DNA of 64,000 nt from Chryseobacterium piperi (lineage in GTDB: Bacteria; Bacteroidota; Bacteroidia; Flavobacteriales; Weeksellaceae). The stretch's first letter is position 1. Every line of letters begins with the position of its first letter. The notes beneath the pieces are model-generated. The model saw only the letters and a list, made by a program, of their open reading frames with translations. It was not told the DNA's origin and did not search any database. The position numbers and the translations under genes are program-made. The stretch lies in the NCBI RefSeq assembly GCF_002285635.2, contig NZ_CP023049.2:4030001-4094000 (forward strand), given 5' to 3'. This document shows positions 45,823 through 53,412 of the stretch, one piece after another.

Positions 45823-47190
45823 TTAAGCTTTTTTTAAAGAATTGACATAGGCTTTCCAACCTTCATTTTTGTAAGTTATGGCTGCTTCCTGAGGGTTTTC
45901 TGATTTATAAATTCCTCTTCCTACAATAATAAAATCGGTATGAAGATTTTTGAAAACATGTTCCGGAGTATTATATTGCTGTCCTTTTCCATCACCTGAA
46001 TCTGCTAAATTTACTCCAGGAGTAAATAATAAAATTTCTTCAGGAATTGGGTTTTGAGATACCCCACCGATAACATTGGGATGAGATAAAGATACTTTAA
46101 GCGCTTCTTCACGGTAGCTGTTGGTGGTTAATGTTCCTTTAGAAGACATGCCTATAATAGCTACAACCCCTACATTTTTAAAACAATCTAAAGATTCAAA
46201 ACCTCCGATTACCTGTGATGTAACGAAATCTGCCCAATCTGTAATTTTAAAAACACCACTTGTAAACTGTAGTTCCTGAGTATTTCCAATATCAGCAAAT
46301 TTTCGGTCTTCCATAAGTAAGAACTGGTGTTTAGCAGCTAATTCTTTTAAAGGAGTGATGGTTTTTTCATATTCGAAATCAGAAATGATATCGATGTGAG
46401 TTTTTAATGCAACAACGTGTGGACCTACTTTATCAGCGAGCTCCAACAATTCTTTAGTGGTGGTAACGTCTGCCGATGCAATAAGGTTGGATTGTTTGGT
46501 GATTGCTAATTCTAATAGTTTCTTAGAAACAGAATGTTGAGCTGATTTTAATTTTTGCTCATAAGAACCTCTTATTTTTTCTTCAAACTGAATATGGTTT
46601 CCTAAAAGGAAATCGTGAATTCTTTTCACCTCTTCATCAGAAAGTTCTCCATTTTCCTGAAGAATTGTACATACTTCCGAGATATTGAAAAGGGTATGGA
46701 CTCTGTATCCTTTACTTTCTAAAAGCTGTTTCCCTCCCTGCTCTCTGTCTAGTACTACAACGATATCAGCAACTTTAAGGTCTTCCTGCTCAACTTCAGC
46801 AATGGTTTCTAATAAAGATTTTCCGGAAGTAATAACATCTTCTACCAAAAGACAGTTCTGCCCTTTCTGGTAAATTCCTTCAATCATTTTCTTGGTACCG
46901 TAATCTTTTGCTTCTTTTCTTTTGATAATAAGCGGAATATAGCTTTCCAGTGACATAGCTGTTGCCATAGGAAGAGCAGCATACGGAACTCCACAGATTA
47001 AATCAAAATTATCCAAAGGAAGCATTTCCAATAAATAATTAGCAAGATTCTTTAAAATTTTAGGATCTGAAGCTAAAGGTCTCAGGTCAACATAAAACGG
47101 ACTTTCAATACCACTTTTTAAAGTGAATCTTCCAAATTTAATGATGCCTAGCTTATAACACTCCAAGAAGAATTCTTTTTTACTTTCCAT
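45823..47190 (-). CDS. pyrE-pyrF: Fused orotate phosphoribosyltransferase / OMP decarboxylase (UMP synthase)
   Basis: 455 residues catalysing the last two steps of UMP synthesis. The N-terminal OPRT domain (about 1-200) has SPFYVDLRPLASDP, DLICGVPYAALPMATAMS and the PRPP loop VEDVITSGKS. The C-terminal decarboxylase (about 220-455) has ALKTHIDIISDF, the catalytic LLMEDRKFADIGNT, and PGVNLADSGDGKGQQYNTP with VGRGIY at the phosphate site. DRKFADIGNT is the form found in eukaryotic UMP synthases; most bacterial PyrF proteins have a DLKFHDIPNT-type motif. Domain order is also that of the animal enzyme. The gene is monocistronic with its own promoter. Confidence 0.93.
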   Translation of the reverse strand: MESKKEFFLECYKLGIIKFGRFTLKSGIESPFYVDLRPLASDPKILKNLANYLLEMLPLDNFDLICGVPYAALPMATAMSLESYIPLIIKRKEAKDYGTKKMIEGIYQKGQNCLLVEDVITSGKSLLETIAEVEQEDLKVADIVVVLDREQGGKQLLESKGYRVHTLFNISEVCTILQENGELSDEEVKRIHDFLLGNHIQFEEKIRGSYEQKLKSAQHSVSKKLLELAITKQSNLIASADVTTTKELLELADKVGPHVVALKTHIDIISDFEYEKTITPLKELAAKHQFLLMEDRKFADIGNTQELQFTSGVFKITDWADFVTSQVIGGFESLDCFKNVGVVAIIGMSSKGTLTTNSYREEALKVSLSHPNVIGGVSQNPIPEEILLFTPGVNLADSGDGKGQQYNTPEHVFKNLHTDFIIVGRGIYKSENPQEAAITYKNEGWKAYVNSLKKA

Positions 47191-47211
47191 TATTTTTTAT
47201 TAGATGTTGCA

Positions 47212-47219
47212 AATTTAAG
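47212..47219 (-). promoter_or_regulatory. -7 box of the UMP synthase gene
   Basis: TAAATTTG on the minus strand has a TTTTT tract 19 bp further upstream in place of a strict TTG. The predicted leader is about 15-18 nt. Confidence 0.5.
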
Positions 47220-47262
47220 GATTTGTAATAAGGCTTAAAAATTTATCAATTAAATTATAAAT

Positions 47263-47298
47263 AAAAAGCCATCCCAAAAGTATAGGGACGGCCTGAAA
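47263..47298 (-). terminator. Terminator of the YkvA-like gene
   Basis: On the minus strand GCCGTCCC / GGGATGGC (one G-T pair) is followed by TTTTTATTTAT. It lies just after the stop of the gene at 47316. Confidence 0.75.
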
Positions 47299-47315
47299 GA
47301 ATATTTTTTTGTAAA

Positions 47316-47663
47316 TTATTTTATAATCTGTGCATCGATTATTTTGGTGTTTCCGGTGTTTATTTTTTGTTCTACTTCCCAAAGAAGGAATTTATCCACT
47401 TCTTTTATCAATTTAGGAATCACCAGATATAAAACAGCTAAGTCATCGAGAACTCCCAGAACAGGGACTGCAACTTCTGGAATAAGGTCGATAGGTGAGA
47501 TGATATACACAATACCTAACAAAGGCAAAATGATATCAATAGATCTCATAGGGTATATTCCCTTTTTCCAATACTTAACCATTCTAAAGATGTCTGGAAT
47601 TTTTTTCACAAACCCTTTGTGGTTGATGGCCTCTTTAGCCAGGTTTAACTTAGAATATTTCAT
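47316..47663 (-). CDS. YkvA-like (DUF1232) membrane protein
   Basis: 115 residues from ATG 47663 (MKYSKLNLAKEAINHKG). The DUF1232 core is clear: IDIILPLLGIVYIISPIDLIPEVAVPVLGVLDDLAVL, two hydrophobic helices around the conserved SPIDLIPE and GxLDD residues. An upstream in-frame start adds 10 lysine-rich residues and is less likely. The function of the family is unknown. It is separated from neighbours by a terminator and an 84-bp gap. Confidence 0.85.
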   Translation of the reverse strand: MKYSKLNLAKEAINHKGFVKKIPDIFRMVKYWKKGIYPMRSIDIILPLLGIVYIISPIDLIPEVAVPVLGVLDDLAVLYLVIPKLIKEVDKFLLWEVEQKINTGNTKIIDAQIIK

Positions 47664-47747
47664 TTTGTGTTTGGTTTTAAAATAAATTTTCAACGTTATA
47701 AATTTCGCAAATTCTATACCAAATACTTATAAAAATTCGTTAAAAAA

Positions 47748-48287
47748 TTATTTGACAATATTGTCGATACATTGATGCACAAATTCTGTATTCCAGTCAG
47801 TATAAGCATCTTCCTTAATTAGAATTCTTCCTGTTTTATCCAGTACAAATGTTGTTGGGAAGACTTTTGGCAATAGCTTTTCTGAAATAGGGCTTTGGGC
47901 AATATATACAGGAACCGTGTAATTATTTTCCTGAAGGAACTTTCTTACTGCTGATTCTTCATCTTTCATAGCGATCAGTACAAAATCGACATGATCTTTT
48001 CTTGTATCATACAGTTTCTGAATAGAAGGCCATTCTTTTCTGCAAGGGGGACACCATGTTCCCCAGAAATTTAAAAAAACAGGTTTATCTCTGAAGTTTT
48101 TAAGATTGGTGCTTGGAGCATTAATCCCTTTAAGCTCGATATTGTAATCATCTTTACCTACAGTAACTGCATTTTCAATAGTAGCAATAGGAAAAAACTG
48201 ATCTTTCAAAAAGTTCCTTACACCGGGTATGAGAACAATAATACCGATAATGGCAATTAATACAATATAAACGATATTTTTTTTCAT
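47748..48287 (-). CDS. TlpA-like membrane-anchored thioredoxin
   Basis: 179 residues. One N-terminal hydrophobic segment (NIVYIVLIAIIGIIVLI) anchors a thioredoxin domain facing the periplasm. The redox site is FLNFWGTWCPPCRKEWPSIQ (C-P-P-C), the cis-Pro loop is FPTTFVLDKTGRI, and the length fits TlpA/ResA proteins, which reduce disulfides in the envelope or help cytochrome c maturation. The next gene on the same strand, 49 bp upstream, is another thioredoxin-like protein. Confidence 0.9.
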   Translation of the reverse strand: MKKNIVYIVLIAIIGIIVLIPGVRNFLKDQFFPIATIENAVTVGKDDYNIELKGINAPSTNLKNFRDKPVFLNFWGTWCPPCRKEWPSIQKLYDTRKDHVDFVLIAMKDEESAVRKFLQENNYTVPVYIAQSPISEKLLPKVFPTTFVLDKTGRILIKEDAYTDWNTEFVHQCIDNIVK

Positions 48288-48336
48288 TTGTTATTTTTTT
48301 TATTGTTACTTCCTGTTTTCCAATTGAGATGGAATC

Positions 48337-48909
48337 TTATAATAATTCTAATATTTCCTGTACAGCATCTTTACCTCTGTTTTTGGCATAGTAAATTTGT
48401 AGATCATTATAAAATTCATCTTTTGGATATCCTTCAGGATCTGCTTTATATTTTAATAATAATTCTTTCCCATATTGAGGGCGAGGTCCCCATGAATTTT
48501 TAACTGTAAAATCATCATTAAGAATAATGACTTTCGGGATTGACTCGGTCCCATTGGTTAGGAACTGATTAATTAAAGTTTTATCACCATCTCTCAAAAA
48601 AATTCTGACTTCATTTTTGCCTTCAAAAAATTTAATAAGAGCAGGGACAGTTGCACTTGCATCACCACACCATGCTTCGGAAATAATTAAAATTTTCCCG
48701 TCAAAATTTTTAGATTTTAATATTTTGAGCTGTTCTTCATCAGGGGTGTACTTTTTTAAAGTTCTATCCATTCTTTGAAGACCCAGTTCATAATATTGCT
48801 TATAATCAATGTCTTTCTGATTGTCAGGACTTTCAAGTCTTTGTCTTCCAATGTGAACATATTCCTCAAAACCGATCCCTTTATCCCAATATTCTTTCAT
48901 GATGCTCAT
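48337..48909 (-). CDS. Thioredoxin-like protein with a single active-site Cys
   Basis: 190 residues, no signal peptide. The C-terminal two thirds form a thioredoxin fold (ILIISEAWCGDASATVPALI, VRIFLRDGDKTLINQFL, the cis-Pro loop ESIPKVIILND). The motif is W-C-G-D-A: the first Cys (C81) remains, but the resolving Cys is Ala84. Relatives usually have CGDC or CGDS-type sites. It may act as a monothiol or through another partner. The helical N-terminus (residues 1-65) is specific to this family. An alternative ATG three codons later would also serve. Confidence 0.85.
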   Translation of the reverse strand: MSIMKEYWDKGIGFEEYVHIGRQRLESPDNQKDIDYKQYYELGLQRMDRTLKKYTPDEEQLKILKSKNFDGKILIISEAWCGDASATVPALIKFFEGKNEVRIFLRDGDKTLINQFLTNGTESIPKVIILNDDFTVKNSWGPRPQYGKELLLKYKADPEGYPKDEFYNDLQIYYAKNRGKDAVQEILELL

Positions 48910-48920
48910 GGTGTATGTAT

Positions 48921-49991
48921 TTAGAAATTATTTAGATTTCTTGTTTTATTAATTAAAAATAGATCTGCCAATACGAAAGCGGCTAAACTTTCCACAACAG
49001 GAACAGCTCTAGGAACTACACAAGGATCATGTCTTCCTTTTCCTTCAACGATAACAGGGTTTCCATCTTTATCAATGCTATCTTGAGGTCTTAAGATAGT
49101 TGCCACCGGTTTGAAAGCTACCCGGAAGTAGATATCCATTCCATTAGATATCCCGCCTTGAATCCCTCCAGACAAATTGGATTTTGTTGTAAAGTCAGTG
49201 TTAAAAGCATCATTATGCTCTTTTCCAGTCATTTTTGCTCCACAAAATCCACTTCCATACTCAAAGCCTTTACAAGCGTTGATATTAAGCATTGCTTTTG
49301 CAAGTTCTGCCTGTAGCTTAGAGAAAATAGGCTCTCCGATTCCGACCGGAACATTTTTGATGACACAGGTAATCGTTCCACCAATAGTATTTCCTTCTTT
49401 TTTTATTTCTTTGATTCTTGAAATCATCTTTTCGGCTGTCTCAGCGTCAGGGCAACGAACATCATTGCTTTCCGTTTTTGAGAAATCCAGATCCTGATAA
49501 GGCTTTTCACAAAAAATTTCGCCCACGGAAGAAACGTAAGCATTGATTTCAATGTCAGATAAGAGTTGCTTAGCAAGCGCACCCGCAACGACCCAATTCA
49601 TTGTTTCTCTGGCTGATGATTTTCCACCTCCGCGATAGTCTTTGATTCCAAATTTTTGGTCATAGGTAAAGTCTGCATGACTGGGACGGTACGCACTGGC
49701 AATGTGATCATAATCCTTAGACTTCTGATTTTCATTTTCAATGACAAAGCCAATAGGAGTACCTGTGGTTTTCCCTTCAAATATTCCTGAATGAAATTTT
49801 ACTGTGTCACTTTCTTTGCGTTGTGTTACAATTGCCGATTGACCAGGTTTGCGACGATCCAATTCGTACTGAATTTTATCAAAGTCAATAGTTAAACCTG
49901 CCGGAAAATTATTGATTATTCCACCATAAGCCACACCGTGACTTTCTCCATATGTGGTAAGACTGAGAAGATTACCTAAAGTATTGAACAT
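48921..49991 (-). CDS. aroC: Chorismate synthase
   Basis: 356 residues. The FMN-dependent lyase turns EPSP into chorismate, the last step of the shikimate pathway. Seen: [21 protein letters not shown] at the N-terminus, [74 protein letters not shown], and the late [16 protein letters not shown]. Complete. It has a -7 box 4 bp before the ATG. Confidence 0.96.
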   Translation of the reverse strand: MFNTLGNLLSLTTYGESHGVAYGGIINNFPAGLTIDFDKIQYELDRRKPGQSAIVTQRKESDTVKFHSGIFEGKTTGTPIGFVIENENQKSKDYDHIASAYRPSHADFTYDQKFGIKDYRGGGKSSARETMNWVVAGALAKQLLSDIEINAYVSSVGEIFCEKPYQDLDFSKTESNDVRCPDAETAEKMISRIKEIKKEGNTIGGTITCVIKNVPVGIGEPIFSKLQAELAKAMLNINACKGFEYGSGFCGAKMTGKEHNDAFNTDFTTKSNLSGGIQGGISNGMDIYFRVAFKPVATILRPQDSIDKDGNPVIVEGKGRHDPCVVPRAVPVVESLAAFVLADLFLINKTRNLNNF

Positions 49992-49995
49992 AGTA

Positions 49996-50003
49996 CAAAT
50001 TTA
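49996..50003 (-). promoter_or_regulatory. -7 box directly before aroC
   Basis: TAAATTTG on the minus strand ends 4 bases before the ATG, so transcription should begin at the start codon itself. Confidence 0.5.
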
Positions 50004-50042
50004 CGGCTTTTTCTTAATATAATAATGCCTTTGTATATTGTT

Positions 50043-51674
50043 CTATTGATCAGTGTTAGAGATGCAATTAATAATGTGTTCTGCTTGCTTTCTTTCAGCA
50101 GGAATCATCGTCTTCCAGAAGAATCCTTTTTGAATAGTATTTTTATGGATCAACTGGGGTACAATGTCCGTTTTTATATCATCAATCAGGTAGCCTGGTG
50201 AAATAGCAGGTAGGGGTGTTTCGAAATTATAAGGATAATTTTTAGATACATTGAATTCCAGATTGCCTATTTTGAAAGTGCTGAAAGATGTTGGCTCGTA
50301 CACAGAAGGTTTGTATAGCTGTTCTTTTTCAAACTTTCCCATAAACGAAGCCATTTTGTAACTGGGAAGATGTGTAGCAATAAAGGCAGGAAAGGATAAA
50401 AATAAGATTACAGCAATACTCATCGCTGAGAATATAAGGAGTGCTTTTTGCCGATTGAAATATTTGAAAAAGATGACGAAGAAGATCACAAAAAATACGT
50501 CGAGAAAAAAACGATATTGAGCAGAAAAAAGAAGAACTAAAATACTTTTAATAAGTAAAGAGCCTGCAATTAAATACGCCATTTTATCTTTTTTTCGCCA
50601 GGAAAAAATACTGAAACCTATGAGTCCTAAGATCAGGAGAATATTAATTTTAGATTTGATCCCATTTAAGAAAAGCCAGTTTTTAATATAATCTGATGAG
50701 GTGAATTGTTGTATTTCTTCGTAAGAATACTGCATATCATAGGTCTTTTGGATAGCATATTGAGAAGATATTTTTAAGACTTCAGGATTAGGTTTCCAGT
50801 AAACTCCGATATCACCGACAGGAACGGGAAAGATAGGGTAGCCGAATGTCCAGATGTTTTTAAGAAAGAAAAGTAAAATTAACAGGAACCCAGGAATAAG
50901 AGTTTTTAGGGTGGGTTTTATGATAAAAGCAGAGTAGGACAAAACCAGAATAGGGAGCCAGATCATAGTCGGTTTTATGGCAAAAACAAAAGCAGAGAAT
51001 AGAAAGAGATGAGATGCCTTGGCATTTCCGGATATGATTTCGTTTAAAATAACTAATGAGAAGATAATGACTGGCAGATCCGGGCTTGGAGATTGAGAAA
51101 ATAACAGCATAACCGGAATAAACAAGAGCTGGATCCATGATTGCTTTTCAATAATATAGATGCTATATACAAGGAGAATAATGGCATTTATTCTTAAAAA
51201 AGGATCCGAGAAATTAGAAAATCCAGCCTGGAAAATATGCCAAACTGACATTTGTCCGAGGCTGAGATCCAGATTGGAAATGCCTTTTATCAGTCCGTAT
51301 TCTGAAAGCCATTTTATTGAGGGCACATAATATCCAAAATGATCTAATATGTAAGGATAGTATGAACTGCAAAAAAGGATAATTAATGTTACAGCAGAAA
51401 ATAAAAAGATATCTTTTTTCAGGAACCTGTACCACTCAATATATAATCTTTCTTTAAAAAAGAAAAGAAGGCCTATCATAATTACAGGCATTTCTACATA
51501 AATATCCAGGGGAATAAAAAAGGACACCATAGTCCATAGGGTACTAACGGTTAGTATTCCGGCTAAGATTTTACCGGCGATCCCGTTCAAAGTCCCTGCA
51601 AAAGATTCCATAGCTTTTCCAAGGCCTGATAAGGCTGAAAGAATGAGAATAGAAGATAATAAAATCAGAATCAT
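50043..51674 (-). CDS. Polytopic membrane protein, glycosyltransferase-C-like
   Basis: 543 residues with about 12-13 hydrophobic helices. Between helices 1 and 2 of the body lies an extracytoplasmic loop with DHFGYYVPSIKWLSEYGLI, and a C-terminal soluble part ends in the envelope. The layout and the early Asp-containing loop resemble GT-C type polyprenyl-sugar-dependent transferases and the LIC_10190-type membrane proteins. I cannot identify a substrate. The ATG at 51674 lies directly after the U-tract of the upstream gene's terminator. An in-frame TTG at 51701 lies inside that hairpin and is rejected. Confidence 0.7.
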   Translation of the reverse strand: MILILLSSILILSALSGLGKAMESFAGTLNGIAGKILAGILTVSTLWTMVSFFIPLDIYVEMPVIMIGLLFFFKERLYIEWYRFLKKDIFLFSAVTLIILFCSSYYPYILDHFGYYVPSIKWLSEYGLIKGISNLDLSLGQMSVWHIFQAGFSNFSDPFLRINAIILLVYSIYIIEKQSWIQLLFIPVMLLFSQSPSPDLPVIIFSLVILNEIISGNAKASHLFLFSAFVFAIKPTMIWLPILVLSYSAFIIKPTLKTLIPGFLLILLFFLKNIWTFGYPIFPVPVGDIGVYWKPNPEVLKISSQYAIQKTYDMQYSYEEIQQFTSSDYIKNWLFLNGIKSKINILLILGLIGFSIFSWRKKDKMAYLIAGSLLIKSILVLLFSAQYRFFLDVFFVIFFVIFFKYFNRQKALLIFSAMSIAVILFLSFPAFIATHLPSYKMASFMGKFEKEQLYKPSVYEPTSFSTFKIGNLEFNVSKNYPYNFETPLPAISPGYLIDDIKTDIVPQLIHKNTIQKGFFWKTMIPAERKQAEHIINCISNTDQ

Positions 51675-51704
51675 AAAAAAAGATTGCTTAAAAATAAGCA
51701 ATCT
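51675..51704 (-). terminator. Terminator of the glycine-zipper lipoprotein gene
   Basis: On the minus strand the stem AGATTGCTTA / TAAGCAATCT is followed by T6 and then, at once, the ATG of the next gene. Confidence 0.8.
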
Positions 51705-51726
51705 TTTATTCTTGTATATAAAATTA

Positions 51727-52272
51727 TTAATTCCGTGGTTTTACTCTTCCGTCTTTTCTATCACCGGCCCTTCCGATTGTATAACCGGTAGCACCACCTA
51801 CAACACCTCCAATTACAGCACCCAGTCCTCTGTTGTTTTTACTAATGATAGCACCAGCTGCTGCTCCACCTACTGTACCAATGATGGTACCTTTGGCTGC
51901 CTTACTCATTCCTTTTTTCTGAGTAGTTCCTTGTGATGAGTTATTTCCATTATTAGCATAAGAACCGTTGTTATTTGATTGAGACTCTCTGTCTCTATAT
52001 ACGGTTCTTGTTTTTGTAATTACTTTAGGTTGTGAATTATGGGATGCTACTGCTCTTGTTTTTTTAGCCTCGACCATACTATCTGCTTTTTTCTGAGCTT
52101 CATAAACCATTTTTTCCTTTTCAATGGCCAGTTTTTGCTTTTCTATCTCAAGTTGCTTAGCCTGAAATTCAATTTTCTGCTGCTCTAATGACTTTTCAGC
52201 CGTCTGATCGTCTTTCTTACAAGCGGTCATTAAAAATAACGACACGATTCCTGTTAATACTATATTCTTCAT
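51727..52272 (-). CDS. Lipoprotein with coiled coil and glycine zipper
   Basis: 181 residues. Lipoprotein signal ...FLMTAC (C18) followed by KKDDQ, which fits the Bacteroidota surface-export pattern. Then come a Lys/Glu/Gln coiled coil (about residues 25-70), a Ser/Asn-rich linker with YRDRESQSNNNG, and a glycine zipper (TIIGTVGGAAAGAIIS, GAVIGGVVGGATGYTIG, about residues 130-168) of the YMGG/Rick_17kDa type. The tail is basic. Such zippers insert in or associate with membranes. The role is unknown but envelope-related. Confidence 0.8.
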   Translation of the reverse strand: MKNIVLTGIVSLFLMTACKKDDQTAEKSLEQQKIEFQAKQLEIEKQKLAIEKEKMVYEAQKKADSMVEAKKTRAVASHNSQPKVITKTRTVYRDRESQSNNNGSYANNGNNSSQGTTQKKGMSKAAKGTIIGTVGGAAAGAIISKNNRGLGAVIGGVVGGATGYTIGRAGDRKDGRVKPRN

Positions 52273-52679
52273 AATTCAAATTTTATATAATGAGCTTAAG
52301 TGAAAAATAACTTGAGCTGTGTAGGTGTTTTCAATTTTGGAGCCAACTTTTAGTTAACTGATGTTAAAAATTCAGAAAAATTCAGAAAAAATATAGGCGT
52401 GCAGTATAAATACCCTTTATAAAAGGCTTTTTTCTCATTATGAATGGGAATCTGAGGTCAATAATTATAATTTAATCATAAGAATGTTAATTTATGAAGC
52501 CAGTTGTTAATTTTTGGATGAGAAGGCATAGAAATTGCGTTTTGTACCGAACTTTTCAAGAATCGATAGATTGAATGTTTTGTAAGCTGTAAGAGGATTA
52601 TTATCAGGCATTACTGAGCTTTTTTAATAAAGTGACGATGATTTAACTGTTGATTTTTATTAAGTTCATATAAAATCTT
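52273..52679. other. AT-rich intergenic region, left part
   Basis: About 400 bp between the lipoprotein start and the small ORF at 52709. It holds a tandem duplicate of TTCAGAAAAA (52371-52390) and otherwise nothing I can support as a gene. Confidence 0.35.
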
Positions 52680-52687
52680 TATTTTTG
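52680..52687 (+). promoter_or_regulatory. Possible -7 box before a 23-residue ORF
   Basis: TATTTTTG matches TAnnTTTG and lies 21 bp before the ATG at 52709. The -33 region is only T-rich. Confidence 0.3.
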
Positions 52688-52708
52688 AATACCAAATTAT
52701 ATCAAAAT

Positions 52709-52780
52709 ATGAAAAATAATTTTAATGCCCAGATCTTCTTCTGGCGTTCGCGGATTTACCGCGATGATCAGTTGGTCTGA
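52709..52780 (+). CDS. Possible 23-residue peptide
   Basis: ATG to TGA, 23 residues with the centre FFWRSRIYRDD, unusually aromatic and basic. The 52728-52775 stretch is GC-richer than its surroundings and includes a CGCGG/CCGCG hairpin, which suggests it is kept for some reason. It could be a leader peptide, a small membrane-active peptide or just part of an RNA. No family is recognised. Confidence 0.3.
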   Translation: MKNNFNAQIFFWRSRIYRDDQLV

Positions 52781-53412
52781 AAAAGAATAAATAATTTTAA
52801 AAATAAGATTTAACTCTTGCAGGTTAAAAGAATCTAACTAAATAAGTACTCTTCTATGTTTTAAGATTTTCTTCGGAATAAATAAAAAAATATTTTCAAG
52901 AAACAATAAATAAAACATTATTACGATATATTAATCATTGAAATGAAGTACTTTTAAGATGGGATTTTATTCCCGGATAAAATATTGAAAAAGATAGAAT
53001 TTTTAATTTACGATATTCTATTTCGATACTAGAAATAGATTTTTTCATCATTTGTGTTTTTTGCGGCCTCTTCGGAGGTCGTTTTTTGTTGATATAAGTA
53101 AAGTATTTTTTTACAAATCAGTTACTTTAAATCTTAAACTGTTTGTAATAATTACTTTTAATCGGTTTTCTAGTGTGTGAAAAATATTTTCATAACTGAG
53201 GAATTGATTTCTAATATAAAATGAGTACATCATCATTTGAAAATTAAAGAATACATCATAAAAGAGCTCTTATATGCCCTTGTATGCTTGATATTTTGAA
53301 TCAAGAATCCTTTATGATATTGTAAAATTATTATAAAAAATATTAATATGTATACTAAATATTAGTAAAAAACGATTTAGATTTGTAGGATTAATATAAA
53401 TAATGATAACTT
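52781..53412. other. AT-rich intergenic region before the large adhesin gene
   Basis: About 630 bp without a convincing ORF. It contains the terminator-like hairpin at 53063 and should hold the promoter of the adhesin gene in its right half. Confidence 0.35.
53063..53087 (+). terminator. Orphan terminator with UUCG-type loop
   Basis: CGGCCTC-TTCG-GAGGTCG (one G-T pair) is followed by T6. No annotated gene ends here on the plus strand. The nearest candidate transcript is the small ORF at 52709. Confidence 0.7.
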
